From a virus: 52,292 bases of DNA. The stretch covers positions 1 through 52,292 of IMG/VR virus record IMGVR_UViG_3300026118_000007; one strand, 5' to 3'. The notes below the pieces were generated by a model. The model saw only the letters and a list, made by a program, of their open reading frames with translations, was not told the DNA's origin and made no database searches. Below are positions 8,139-15,232 of the stretch, piece by piece; within the stretch, counting starts at the first letter, position 1, and each line of letters begins with the position of its first letter. Both the position numbers and the translations under genes were made by a program.

Positions 8139-9893
8139 ATGCCGTTCCCTGCATCACTCCAAATCATTACCGTGACAGGTAATTTCACTGTCTACCCAGG
8201 TAATGATCCGTCTAGTGGTTCAGTCAAGTTCACATCTACAAACTGGCTGTTCAGTCCTGACGACAACGAGATCGTTCCACCATTTGCTACAACTGCGAAC
8301 GTGACAGCAGGTGCGTTCACTATCGACCTGCCTGCAACTAACGATCCTCAGTGGGCGCCTGCTGGATGGTCATACGCTGTCGAGATCACCATCGACGGTA
8401 CCACGTTGACAGGCTCTATCATGCTGCCGTATGATGGCCCTGACCCTGTCGACATTGCTGACATCTTCACGCCTGCTTCCGCATCAGCTGGACAGCTGTT
8501 CATCCTGATCACGCAGAAGGGCTTTGCAGGTGGTGTAGCTGCTCTTGACGATGACGGTGATGTCATCGATGCTGCTGGAAACAAGATCTTGGGAGGTGGG
8601 GGTGGCGGTAGCGTAGCTTGGGATGATGTCACAGGAAAGCCTTCCACCTTCACTCCTTCGCTACATGCGTCTTCGCATGCCGACGGTGGTAGCGACGAGA
8701 TCAGTGTTGACGGTTCTCAAGTCACTTCTGGTACTGTACCGATTGCCAGAATTCCTACCGGTACTACAGGATCGACCGTTCCGTTCGGTAACGATGCAAG
8801 ATTCACTGACGCGCGCACTCCCACGGCTCATGCTGCCTCCCACCAGGATGGCGGTTCAGACGCGCTGGCTCTCGACGCCAGTCAGGTCACGTCTGGCTCG
8901 TTTGCCATTGGACGTATCCCGACTGGCAGTAGCTCGTCTACAGTTACCATTGGTAACGATGCTCGTCTGAGTGATGCTCGAACCCCTACGGCGCATGCGA
9001 CTTCACACCAAGATGGCGGTAGTGATGAGCTTGCCTTGGACGGCTCGCAGATCACTTCAGGCACAGTAGCTATTGGTCGTATCCCTACAGGTACGTCGGG
9101 TACGACAGTTCCATTCGGCAATGACAGTCGCTTCACCGATGCACGTACGCCAACTGCTCACGCAACGTCTCATCAGGACGGTGGTAGCGACGAGCTTGCA
9201 CTTGACGCCTCTCAGGTCACTACAGGCACGTTGGGTGTGGCTCGAGGCGGCACGGGCGTCGCATCTGTCACAGCGAACAGCTACATCAAAGGCAATGGTA
9301 CGTCAGCCGTTGTGGAGCGTACGTACGCCCAGGTGAAGACCGACCTTTCCTTGGACTTGGTCGACAACGTTAGCATCGTCGGACGCTTCAGCCTGATCAC
9401 GTCAGGTGAGGAGACTCTCGACCGTCTGCAAACGTTTGGTGACGTAGACATGGTGCTGGGTTCAGTGCACCTGACCTACTTCACTGCACGTAAGACCGAA
9501 ACCATCAACAATGTCGTCACGGCTATCCCGTCTACCGCTGGTGCCTCGAACACTACGTCACGTATTGGTATCTACACCATTGACGGCTCAGGCAACCTGA
9601 CGCTCACAGCATCCACAGCCAACGACACTGCACTGTGGACCTCTACTGGTACTCGCACCAAGGCACTGTCCTCGTCCTGGTCCAAGGTAGCTGGAACGCG
9701 TTATGCTGTAGGCATGTTGACTATCGGTGGCACACCGGCACAGCCTGGGGGCGTCTTCACCATCCCTAGCCTTTCAGGCACTGCTCCTCGTGTCGCTGGC
9801 GAGATGACTGGACAGTCTAGCCTTCCGTCAAGCATCAGTGTCGGAAGCATTGTTGACAGCTACCGAATGTACCAGGTACTATTCACACCGTAA
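8139..9893 (+). CDS. Tail fibre protein with 55-residue repeats
   Basis: This 584-residue protein has an N-terminal beta domain (about 1-145), a GGGGGG hinge near 150, an array of 55-residue repeats at about 175-370, a GTLGVARGGTG segment, and a C-terminal beta-sandwich of about 200 residues. Each repeat carries H-A-x-SHxDGGSDE, then QVTSGT, I-x-RIPTG, and FGNDxRFTDARTPT. Such repeats form trimeric fibre shafts, and the C-terminal domain would bind the host surface. It lies between other tail genes and the lysis genes. Receptor is unknown. Confidence 0.85.
   Translation: MPFPASLQIITVTGNFTVYPGNDPSSGSVKFTSTNWLFSPDDNEIVPPFATTANVTAGAFTIDLPATNDPQWAPAGWSYAVEITIDGTTLTGSIMLPYDGPDPVDIADIFTPASASAGQLFILITQKGFAGGVAALDDDGDVIDAAGNKILGGGGGGSVAWDDVTGKPSTFTPSLHASSHADGGSDEISVDGSQVTSGTVPIARIPTGTTGSTVPFGNDARFTDARTPTAHAASHQDGGSDALALDASQVTSGSFAIGRIPTGSSSSTVTIGNDARLSDARTPTAHATSHQDGGSDELALDGSQITSGTVAIGRIPTGTSGTTVPFGNDSRFTDARTPTAHATSHQDGGSDELALDASQVTTGTLGVARGGTGVASVTANSYIKGNGTSAVVERTYAQVKTDLSLDLVDNVSIVGRFSLITSGEETLDRLQTFGDVDMVLGSVHLTYFTARKTETINNVVTAIPSTAGASNTTSRIGIYTIDGSGNLTLTASTANDTALWTSTGTRTKALSSSWSKVAGTRYAVGMLTIGGTPAQPGGVFTIPSLSGTAPRVAGEMTGQSSLPSSISVGSIVDSYRMYQVLFTP
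8664..9240 (+). repeat. 165-bp coding repeats in the tail fibre
   Basis: The HA(S/T)SH start of each unit is encoded at 8664, 8829, 8994 and 9159, exactly 165 bp apart (55 codons), giving three full units and a shorter fourth. Synonymous codons differ between units while residues stay alike, showing selection on the protein repeat. Confidence 0.9.
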
Positions 9894-9903
9894 GGAGACG
9901 GAA

Positions 9904-10047
9904 ATGGATCTTGCGGCTATTCTTTGGATCTTCGCACTGGTGCTTTTCGTCGTCAGTGCTTTCGTCAACCCTCCTCGTGTGTCACTAGTCAGCATTGGAC
10001 TGGCATGTCTCACAGGAGGCTTTCTGGTTGCCGGACACGTTTTCTAG
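9904..10047 (+). CDS. Small membrane protein, possible holin-type
   Basis: A 47-residue protein starts at ATG 9904 (ribosome site TAAGGAGACGGAA, shared with the fibre stop). It has two hydrophobic segments, AILWIFALVLFVVSAFV and VSLVSIGLACLTGGFLVAG, joined by NPPR, so it is a membrane hairpin. Position just before the endolysin suggests a lysis role (holin or antiholin), but a second holin-like gene lies at 13093 after two further tail genes. Confidence 0.65.
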   Translation: MDLAAILWIFALVLFVVSAFVNPPRVSLVSIGLACLTGGFLVAGHVF

Positions 10048-10056
10048 GAGGTGAAC

Positions 10057-10206
10057 ATGAACCCGCATCCAGTCGATGAGGACCCTGAAGAGCACATCGG
10101 CCCACCAGTAGAGGAGGAAGACAATGGCATGGGTCCTGGTGGAACCGCTGAAGGACTTCCGAACGCAACTGAACGTAGAGGCACCGGAGAGGGACACGGA
10201 GAGTGA
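10057..10206 (+). CDS. Possible 49-residue acidic protein overlapping the endolysin start
   Basis: A frame opens at ATG 10057 after a very strong TAGGAGGTGAAC ribosome site and ends at TGA 10204-10206. It is rich in Glu, Pro and Gly (starts MNPHPVDEDPEEHIG). It covers the endolysin start at 10124, which has its own GAGGAGGAAGA site. It may be a real small protein, or a short upstream frame that couples translation to the endolysin. Composition alone does not prove coding. Confidence 0.4.
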   Translation: MNPHPVDEDPEEHIGPPVEEEDNGMGPGGTAEGLPNATERRGTGEGHGE

Positions 10207-10879
10207 CGGCTCCGTAGGCGACTGGCAACACCAGCAGGGTGACAGCGACCACAACCCAGACGACACTGGCAAGGGCAATGCGGGGTGGGACGGCGACCCT
10301 GATAGCACCGAAGAAGTTCGTGCCATTGACGTCGACAAGGACTTCAATGCAGACTTCACACCAGCTGAGTTCCTGGCTCACCTGCTGAAGTACTGCCGCA
10401 ATGGTACCTTCTGGTGGATCCGCTACATCATCTTCGAAGGCCACATCTACCACAAGAACGTCAACAACTACGAGAAGCGCGTCTACACTGGTGAGAACAA
10501 GCATGATCACCACTTCCACATCAGTTCTGATCACACCCAGAAGGCTGACAACTACAAGGCTGCCAACTACCGATTCGAGGAGCTGAGTACTTTGAACCAG
10601 CAGGACCGTGACTGGCTCGCGTCACTCGTACGCACCGAGGTCGCCAAGGCTGTCCAGGCAGCTCAGGCAGCTACGGCGGCGATCAAGGACTCTGTGGAAC
10701 TGTCGTCCTGGACGACCGGCGGTGGCCTGAAGAGCGAGGTGGGCAACGCTGTACTCAATGCTGGCTGGCCCCTTGAGGAGGGTGCACAGCGCACTCCGAA
10801 CTGGGCAAACCTTCAGGAGGTATACGCACTACTGAAGACCCTCGAAGAGCGTACTCGCCCTGTGGAGCCCCCGGCATGA
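10124..10879 (+). CDS. Endolysin, M15-type (VanY-like) peptidase
   Basis: This 251-residue protein has the zinc-binding pattern of M15/D-Ala-D-Ala carboxypeptidase-fold lysins: SDHNPDDTGKGNAGW (about 43-57), RAIDVDKDF (about 68-76) and HDHHFHIS (about 128-135), giving the His/Asp/His ligands. It should cleave peptide bonds in host peptidoglycan at lysis. The C-terminal 110 residues (NQQDRDWLASLVRTEVAKAVQAA and onward) are helical with a repeat-like charged pattern, as in cell-wall or oligomerisation domains of actinophage lysins. No signal peptide is present, so a holin is needed. ATG 10124 follows GAGGAGGAAGACA. Confidence 0.85.
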   Translation: MAWVLVEPLKDFRTQLNVEAPERDTESDGSVGDWQHQQGDSDHNPDDTGKGNAGWDGDPDSTEEVRAIDVDKDFNADFTPAEFLAHLLKYCRNGTFWWIRYIIFEGHIYHKNVNNYEKRVYTGENKHDHHFHISSDHTQKADNYKAANYRFEELSTLNQQDRDWLASLVRTEVAKAVQAAQAATAAIKDSVELSSWTTGGGLKSEVGNAVLNAGWPLEEGAQRTPNWANLQEVYALLKTLEERTRPVEPPA

Positions 10880-11049
10880 CAGACCTGTACGAAGGCGAAG
10901 AGGAAATGGATCGGAGTCAGCCCGACTTCAACGGTCCATACGATGCGGAGAAGAACGGTCGCTGCGCGTTCACTCATCCACTGAACGGGTTTGGTCGCTG
11001 CGAACCTCTCAACAAGATTCCGCGGGAGTGCCCGCCCAAGGAAGAGTAG
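10876..11049 (+). CDS. 57-residue cysteine-containing protein, unknown
   Basis: This frame starts at ATG 10876 in an ATGA overlap with the endolysin stop and ends at TAG 11047-11049, eleven bases before the next tail gene. The protein has an acidic N-terminus (EGEEEMDRS) and three cysteines (GRCAFTHP, GRCEPL, RECPP) that could bind a metal. Tight coupling to the endolysin suggests it is expressed with it. No family recognised. Confidence 0.6.
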   Translation: MTDLYEGEEEMDRSQPDFNGPYDAEKNGRCAFTHPLNGFGRCEPLNKIPRECPPKEE

Positions 11050-11059
11050 GAACTAGTCC

Positions 11060-12142
11060 ATGCCGAGCGAGATCAGGTACGTATTCGTTGACGCGCTGTC
11101 TGGTGAGATCCTCGAAGAGATCCCACTGCAGAGCGTCACGATGGGCTTGACACTCAATGGTGGAGAGTTCAACGCTACGTTCGGCTTGGACCTTACCGGG
11201 TACAGTAATGACCAGCTCGTCTCAGCTACCATCCCAGGACGGACTCTACTGGTGATGGAGACCGACTCAGTGGTGCTCTGGGGCGGGCTGGTCTGGACTC
11301 GCACCTACCAAAGCCAAGCCAAGTCAGTTCAACTCTACGCCAAGACATTGGATCAGTATCCTACCAAGCGAATGGTCACTACTGATCGTTCCTTTACGAA
11401 TACTGACCCTCGCAACATCATGCGACAGCTGTACACCGACATGCAGTTCGATCCCAACAGTATCCAAGTCGACTTGCCCTCAGCGTTCAGTACTGCCAAC
11501 ACAATCGACTTGGACGTTGCAGTTTCGGAACAGAAGACCTACCGTGCAGTGATCGACCAAGTTGCTACAGGCGCCGACGGCTTCGAATGGACTATTGACT
11601 GGCGTCGAGAAGGTAACAGCTACAAGAAGACGTTGCGCATTGGCATGCCGTTGGGTTCTCTGCCTGGTGACAACAGCCCTGTGTTTGAGTATCCTGGCAA
11701 CATTCTCAACTACTGGCGCAACGACACGATCGGTGCTGGAGGTACCAATATCTTTGGTATCGGTGCAGGGGAGGGGGAGAACATGACAGTAGTTGAAGTG
11801 GAACACACTGCGCTGCTGTCGGCAGGCTTCCCTCGTCTGGATGCCAGTGTCACTTTCAAGGACGTAGAGGACATCAACATCCTGGAGCAGATGACTCTAG
11901 TGCAGGCACAACTCTCCAAGGTACCGCAGCCAGTGTACACAGTACAAATGAAGGCTGACCGCGAGCCTGCCTTTGGTGACTACGGACTCGGCGACTACTG
12001 CAAGTTGGTCATCAAGGATCCTTTGCACCCTTCACCAGGTACTACCTTCATTACCCGCATCTTGGGATGGGACTACAGACCTGCGTCCAGTGACGGTGTA
12101 GAGGAAGTTCAGTTGATCTTCCAGGGAGATGATGACGCATGA
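11060..12142 (+). CDS. Minor tail protein (ReqiPepy6 Gp37-like)
   Basis: A 360-residue protein starts with MPSEIRYVFVDALSGEILEEIPL, then GGEFNATFGLDL and WGGLVWTRTYQSQAKSVQL, the pattern of the Gp37-like family found in actinophage tail tips. The middle has DGFEWTIDWRREG, and the C-terminus GDYGLGDYCKLVI and TRILGWDY, like the hub-type fold of tail-tip proteins. It probably forms part of the tip complex. ATG 11060 lies behind a weak ribosome site (AGGAACTAGTCC). The stop overlaps the next start in ATGA. Confidence 0.75.
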   Translation: MPSEIRYVFVDALSGEILEEIPLQSVTMGLTLNGGEFNATFGLDLTGYSNDQLVSATIPGRTLLVMETDSVVLWGGLVWTRTYQSQAKSVQLYAKTLDQYPTKRMVTTDRSFTNTDPRNIMRQLYTDMQFDPNSIQVDLPSAFSTANTIDLDVAVSEQKTYRAVIDQVATGADGFEWTIDWRREGNSYKKTLRIGMPLGSLPGDNSPVFEYPGNILNYWRNDTIGAGGTNIFGIGAGEGENMTVVEVEHTALLSAGFPRLDASVTFKDVEDINILEQMTLVQAQLSKVPQPVYTVQMKADREPAFGDYGLGDYCKLVIKDPLHPSPGTTFITRILGWDYRPASSDGVEEVQLIFQGDDDA

Positions 12143-12840
12143 GTGAAGTACGTCAGCATCGTGAACAGCCTGACCTTCTCAAGATGGTTGCTGACCTGCA
12201 GCGTCGCCTAGTGGCTCTCGAGAATTCTCGGAGACTTGGTAATGCATCCATTGACGGTGGCGAACTAACTGTCCGTGGCGGGGACATTGTTGTTCGCAAT
12301 GACAACAACGAGGAAGTGCTCCGCATTCAACATGGCGCTGCCCCTACTGTCACCCTGACACCTGACTACGGTCTGGACGCTTACAAGGCGTCCATATTTG
12401 CTTGGGAGTCGGAAGGTCAGGGCGCAGCCCTCGAGATGGGCATCAGGACTAGTGCAGATGTACGGGATGGCAGCAAGCTGCTCCTTATGAAGGACGTTGC
12501 CTACCTCACGCACTCACCCAATGGTGGCGAAGAGGCGTTCCTCTCCATCTCACAGTATGCGGCAGCGACTTTGTACCTTCGCGGCAAGTGGCTGGTAGGT
12601 GATCAGAGGGAGGCGAGTGATGCCATTGTCTTCGGCATCGAGAGCATCGGAGCAGGGTTCGGTGCTGCGAGCGTCAACTTCACTATCCCGTTCGACAGCA
12701 CACCCTTCTTCACGTACTCCCTATTCAGTTCCGTAGGACCTGTGTCACATAACATTGCGACGCTCTCCAGTTCCAGCTTCACCATCAGCTGGTCAGGTAC
12801 TACTGCAAAGACCATCTACTGGCAGGCTTGGAGACAGTAA
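12139..12840 (+). CDS. Minor tail/tip protein with N-terminal coiled coil
   Basis: This 233-residue protein begins with a coiled coil (LLKMVADLQRRLVALENSRR, about 13-32), followed by a beta domain (GGELTVRGGDIVVRNDNNEEV) and a C-terminal sandwich (AASVNFTIPFDSTPFFTYS to the final WQAWRQ). Actinophages often carry such a trimeric tip protein downstream of the Gp37-like gene. It may contact the host. ATG 12139 overlaps the previous stop; the TAA stop overlaps the next start as TAATG. Confidence 0.7.
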   Translation: MSEVRQHREQPDLLKMVADLQRRLVALENSRRLGNASIDGGELTVRGGDIVVRNDNNEEVLRIQHGAAPTVTLTPDYGLDAYKASIFAWESEGQGAALEMGIRTSADVRDGSKLLLMKDVAYLTHSPNGGEEAFLSISQYAAATLYLRGKWLVGDQREASDAIVFGIESIGAGFGAASVNFTIPFDSTPFFTYSLFSSVGPVSHNIATLSSSSFTISWSGTTAKTIYWQAWRQ

Positions 12841-13343
12841 TGAAGATCCGCTACGAAGACCTGCAGGTCCATGATGGGAAAGTAACAGTAACGGCCGTCA
12901 TTGGCGAAGGACAAAACTCCACACGCCAGATGCATAGCTTCTCAGTGCAGGCACTCGCTAGATGGCAGGAGACGTTAGGTCTGCAGACGGAGGACGAAAC
13001 CATCGATGCCCTCTTGCGCGAGCCGTTTCCCGAAGGTGACATAGAACCCATAACAAAAGAACACCGCGACAAGATCAAGAAGGAGAGCAGCAATGGGAAG
13101 GTACACGAAAGCGATCTCGGCGCTGGTCGCAGGACTGGCAGTGGCGATTCCGTCACTCGTCGCAGCTTCGCAGGACAACAACATCTCGGTGCAAGAGTGG
13201 CTGACGGCGGCGGGGCTGTTCTTCCCAGCAATCGTCGTCGCGTTGTCCCCCGCGAACGCTTTGGCCGAGAACCAGCTGGTGGAGCAAGTACGGAACCACC
13301 CAGCCTACGCCCGGATCCTGGAACGCCTCCGTGGATCCTCTGA
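12840..13343 (+). CDS. Unknown protein overlapping the holin gene
   Basis: ATG 12840 overlaps the previous stop. Residues 1-84 look like a normal small soluble protein (MKIRYEDLQVHDGKVTVTAV, then EPFPEGDIEPITKEHRDKIKK). From 13093 the frame runs through the holin gene in another phase and becomes Arg/Gly/Pro-rich, as expected for a shadow frame, until TGA at 13341. The real protein may end early through a lost stop or base error, or the genes may truly overlap by 251 bp. CTCCACAC at 12917-12924 is a minus-strand copy of the dispersed GTGTGGAG block. Confidence 0.55.
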   Translation: MKIRYEDLQVHDGKVTVTAVIGEGQNSTRQMHSFSVQALARWQETLGLQTEDETIDALLREPFPEGDIEPITKEHRDKIKKESSNGKVHESDLGAGRRTGSGDSVTRRSFAGQQHLGARVADGGGAVLPSNRRRVVPRERFGREPAGGASTEPPSLRPDPGTPPWIL

Positions 13344-13374
13344 GCCGAAGCAGCCTCCTACGTTTGGTATCTGA
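13093..13374 (+). CDS. Holin-like membrane protein
   Basis: A 93-residue protein starts at ATG 13093 with GAAGGAGAGCAGCA upstream. It has a hydrophobic helix AISALVAGLAVAIPSLVAA (about 7-25), a short polar NNISVQEW turn, a second helix LTAAGLFFPAIVVALSPANAL, and a charged C-terminal tail. Two helices with SVQEWLTAA between them are typical of actinophage holins that form the membrane lesion for endolysin release. It is the last gene of the rightward block, directly before the 13379-13452 terminator. Confidence 0.75.
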   Translation: MGRYTKAISALVAGLAVAIPSLVAASQDNNISVQEWLTAAGLFFPAIVVALSPANALAENQLVEQVRNHPAYARILERLRGSSEPKQPPTFGI

Positions 13375-13378
13375 TACC

Positions 13379-13452
13379 AAATAGACGCCTGGCCTGCTAC
13401 CCTACGGTATTCCTCCCCCGTAGTCCCTTGGTAGCAGGCCAGGTCTCTATTT
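13379..13452. terminator. Two-way terminator between the late and early blocks
   Basis: AAATAGACGCCTGGCCTGCTACC-type left arm (13379-13401) pairs with the right arm at 13430-13452, 23 bp with two mismatches around a 28-base loop. The arms end in A-runs on the left and T-runs on the right, so it works in both directions. It lies exactly where the rightward late genes meet the leftward early genes and overlaps the TAG stop of the resolvase gene at 13447. Confidence 0.9.
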
Positions 13453-13908
13453 GAGTTTGTTCAGCCAGATGTTGTCGTTCAGTCTGAACGTGGTGTAGTG
13501 GAGCCAGTGCCTAGTGGCATCGCGTTCGTGTCTACGCTCCTTACCAGGAATCCACAACCCCACACGCTTGAGCTTGTCATCCGTCCAGAAGCCTTTGCCC
13601 TGCGACGCTGACTGCACCGTATACGGTGTGTGAGTGATCTGGCACCAGAGCGCACAGACCCCTACGAGCTCACCCGTCGAGTAGTCGATGTACTCCCTGT
13701 TCTGTGCATCCTCCTTCCTGTACTCGAAGGACTCGTAGATGAGATGGTCCTTTTCGGGATCCACCATCTGCATCATCCACATGTACAGGTGTAGGTGAGG
13801 ATCCTTGATGAGGCCGTCTGTGTAGTCCAGCGTGACCCTGTGGGGCTGGCCGTCCTTCATGTAGAAGATACCTGTGTGAGGCCCAGGATCAATCGCGTAG
13901 TCCGTCAT
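13447..13908 (-). CDS. RuvC-like Holliday junction resolvase
   Basis: This 153-residue protein has the RNase H-fold layout of phage RuvC-like resolvases: DPGPHTGIFY near residue 7 with the first catalytic Asp, an acidic YESFEY near residue 60, and a C-terminal ERDATRHWLHY with the final Asp/His. It should cut branched DNA from recombination and replication before packaging. It is the last leftward gene. ATG 13908 lies 20 bp inside the previous gene. The family is assigned from the motifs; catalysis is inferred. Confidence 0.75.
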   Translation of the reverse strand: MTDYAIDPGPHTGIFYMKDGQPHRVTLDYTDGLIKDPHLHLYMWMMQMVDPEKDHLIYESFEYRKEDAQNREYIDYSTGELVGVCALWCQITHTPYTVQSASQGKGFWTDDKLKRVGLWIPGKERRHERDATRHWLHYTTFRLNDNIWLNKLK

Positions 13909-14326
13909 ACGACTTTCCTGTCATGGTGATAATGGCTGGCTGACGTAGGATACGGTAGCCTCTTTCCCAGACGTACTCCATGTTGTCGATGGCGAAATCG
14001 AACGTACGAACGCCTCGCTCATTGGCCAGGTAGTCCGACATATCCCACACGGCCTTGCGTACGTCTGTGAGGACGCCAAGGTGTACTTCCTTGAGGGGTA
14101 CTCCTTCTGCATGCACATGCGGGAGCATTCGCTCGCAAGGGTTCCAGTCTGTTGTCTCGATGTATTTGAGCACCTCGTTCGTAACGCGTGCGGTCTCTAC
14201 ATGGCTTGCTGCACAGACGATCACACGGCTCCAGTACGGATACTTGTCTTGCTCCGTCCCCTCCAGGAGCCACTTGATGAGCTCAGTCGTCTTACCTTCT
14301 TGTCTGTCCCTCACTATAACTTGCAT
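13889..14326 (-). CDS. P-loop ATPase-like protein
   Basis: This 145-residue protein begins with a Walker A-like RDRQEGKTTELIKWLLEG (about 6-23) and has a Walker B-like FDFAIDNMEY near residue 110. It is too small for a helicase. Similar short phage P-loop proteins sit beside resolvases or replication genes; a nucleotide-binding role in DNA handling is likely but unproven. The 3-prime end overlaps the resolvase start. Ribosome site GAGGGGATTC precedes ATG 14326. Confidence 0.6.
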   Translation of the reverse strand: MQVIVRDRQEGKTTELIKWLLEGTEQDKYPYWSRVIVCAASHVETARVTNEVLKYIETTDWNPCERMLPHVHAEGVPLKEVHLGVLTDVRKAVWDMSDYLANERGVRTFDFAIDNMEYVWERGYRILRQPAIITMTGKSYDGLRD

Positions 14327-14342
14327 CTGAATCCCCTCGCCC

Positions 14343-14350
14343 GTGTGGAG
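14343..14350 (+). repeat. GTGTGGAG half-element, copy H
   Basis: CCCGTGTGGAGTTTGG lies just upstream of the P-loop gene, on the opposite strand to its transcription. No GTTTAACA follows at 31 bases; instead GGTTAGACGAGAG, the arm of the large inverted repeat, starts 26 bases downstream. Confidence 0.65.
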
Positions 14351-14364
14351 TTTGGTCTTGTGTC

Positions 14365-14448
14365 GATTGGTTAGACGAGAGATAGCCGAGCAAGATCCCT
14401 AGGCTGCAGTTAGGTCTTTAGCTAGCGTTATCTCTCGTCTAACCAATC
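14365..14448. repeat. 20-bp perfect inverted repeat
   Basis: The 20 bases at 14365-14384 are the exact reverse complement of 14429-14448, with a 44-base loop. The arms contain GGTTAGACGAGAGATA, almost repeated at 42896-42911 (14 of 16 bases). The left arm lies 38 bp upstream of the P-loop gene start at 14326. It could end the upstream transcript or bind a regulator; there is no U-tract. Confidence 0.75.
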
Positions 14449-14450
14449 TG

Positions 14451-14651
14451 CTAACTTGTCTGTTCTCCTACTCTAACGATTAGGCCTAATCTAGCAAGAT
14501 TACAAGTGCCACAGACTAGGCCATCGTCAGTCTCGTAGAGGTTATGGTTGCAAATTTGTCCTTTACAGCCACGACACTGAAACTCCTGGTCTCTGAGTAG
14601 TCGCCATGTGCGTGACGATACACGCTTCGCGTACCTACCCGACTGAACCAT
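14451..14651 (-). CDS. Small zinc-ribbon-like protein
   Basis: A 66-residue basic protein (starts MVQSGRYAKRVSSRTWRLL) with two CxxC pairs: CRGCKG (about 27-32) and CGTCNL (about 47-52). This is a four-cysteine zinc ribbon, suited to DNA, RNA or protein binding. ATG 14651 lies 17 bp inside the HNH-like gene, so the two are translated together. The 20-bp inverted repeat begins directly after it. Confidence 0.65.
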   Translation of the reverse strand: MVQSGRYAKRVSSRTWRLLRDQEFQCRGCKGQICNHNLYETDDGLVCGTCNLARLGLIVRVGEQTS

Positions 14652-14952
14652 TGAGTTCCTCTTCGAGGTCTTTGATCAGTGCTTGCCTGTCCTCGATCTC
14701 GGCACGAAGCCTGGCAATGCGTGACTGAACACTCTTGGTGCTTGTAGTAGCCAACTCGATGTTGTCTGGGTCCAAGTTGCTCTTGTTGCCGTCAGCGAAG
14801 ATGGCTCGCTCGCCCGATCGAAGCTTCCGCCCAAGTTTCTCTTCCAGGACGAGTGTGTGCTTGCCGACCCACCCAGTCTCTGTCTTGACTTGGGTGTAGC
14901 CGTTGGCATTGACTGTTTCGGTCCCGACTGGACTCGTTCTCCCCCTAGGCAT
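14635..14952 (-). CDS. HNH-like protein, degenerate active site
   Basis: This 105-residue protein matches the HNH_3 layout seen in phages (NANGYTQVKTETGWVGKHTLVLEEKLGR, then FADGNKSNLDPDNIELA). The second motif normally reads HHxDGNKxNNxxxNL; here the histidine pair is replaced by IFAD, so cutting activity is doubtful. A coiled coil (SRIARLRAEIEDRQALIKDL, about 78-97) forms the C-terminus. It may act as a DNA-binding protein. ATG 14952 overlaps the previous stop (TAATG). Confidence 0.65.
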   Translation of the reverse strand: MPRGRTSPVGTETVNANGYTQVKTETGWVGKHTLVLEEKLGRKLRSGERAIFADGNKSNLDPDNIELATTSTKSVQSRIARLRAEIEDRQALIKDLEEELNGSVG

Positions 14953-15224
14953 TAGTTCCCCCGGTAGACCGTCTTGTCCTGCGGATCGAGCTCGTCGGCC
15001 TTGGCACGGAGGATACCTGCCAGTACGGACTTGCTGGTCGATGTGAGATCATCAGTCATGATCCACTCGGCGCGAGGCCTCGCTGCAGGTCGCACCGCTT
15101 CGGATGTGCCCTTTGCTACAGGCTTCTGTAGCTCATCCTGGTCAGGCTGCTCGACCCATTCCGTGTACTCTTCTACACGAACGCGATACTTAGTGACTTT
15201 GACTTGTGCTTTGTAGTAACCCAT
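14952..15224 (-). CDS. 90-residue protein downstream of the polymerase, unknown
   Basis: It starts MGYYKAQVKVTKYRVRVEEY, a basic beta segment, then a Pro/Ala-rich linker, then a helix (TSKSVLAGILRAKADELDPQ). ATG 15224 follows the polymerase stop (15233) by 8 bases with TCTAGGAGGAGTA as ribosome site, a very strong match. Coupling to the polymerase suggests a replication accessory, but no family is recognised. Confidence 0.6.
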   Translation of the reverse strand: MGYYKAQVKVTKYRVRVEEYTEWVEQPDQDELQKPVAKGTSEAVRPAARPRAEWIMTDDLTSTSKSVLAGILRAKADELDPQDKTVYRGN

Positions 15225-15232
15225 TACTCCTC

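Noticed and set aside
13093-13374. Holin frame as a simple continuation of the 12840 gene by frameshift
   Set aside because: The holin has its own strong ribosome site and a normal N-terminus, so no frameshift is needed to explain it.
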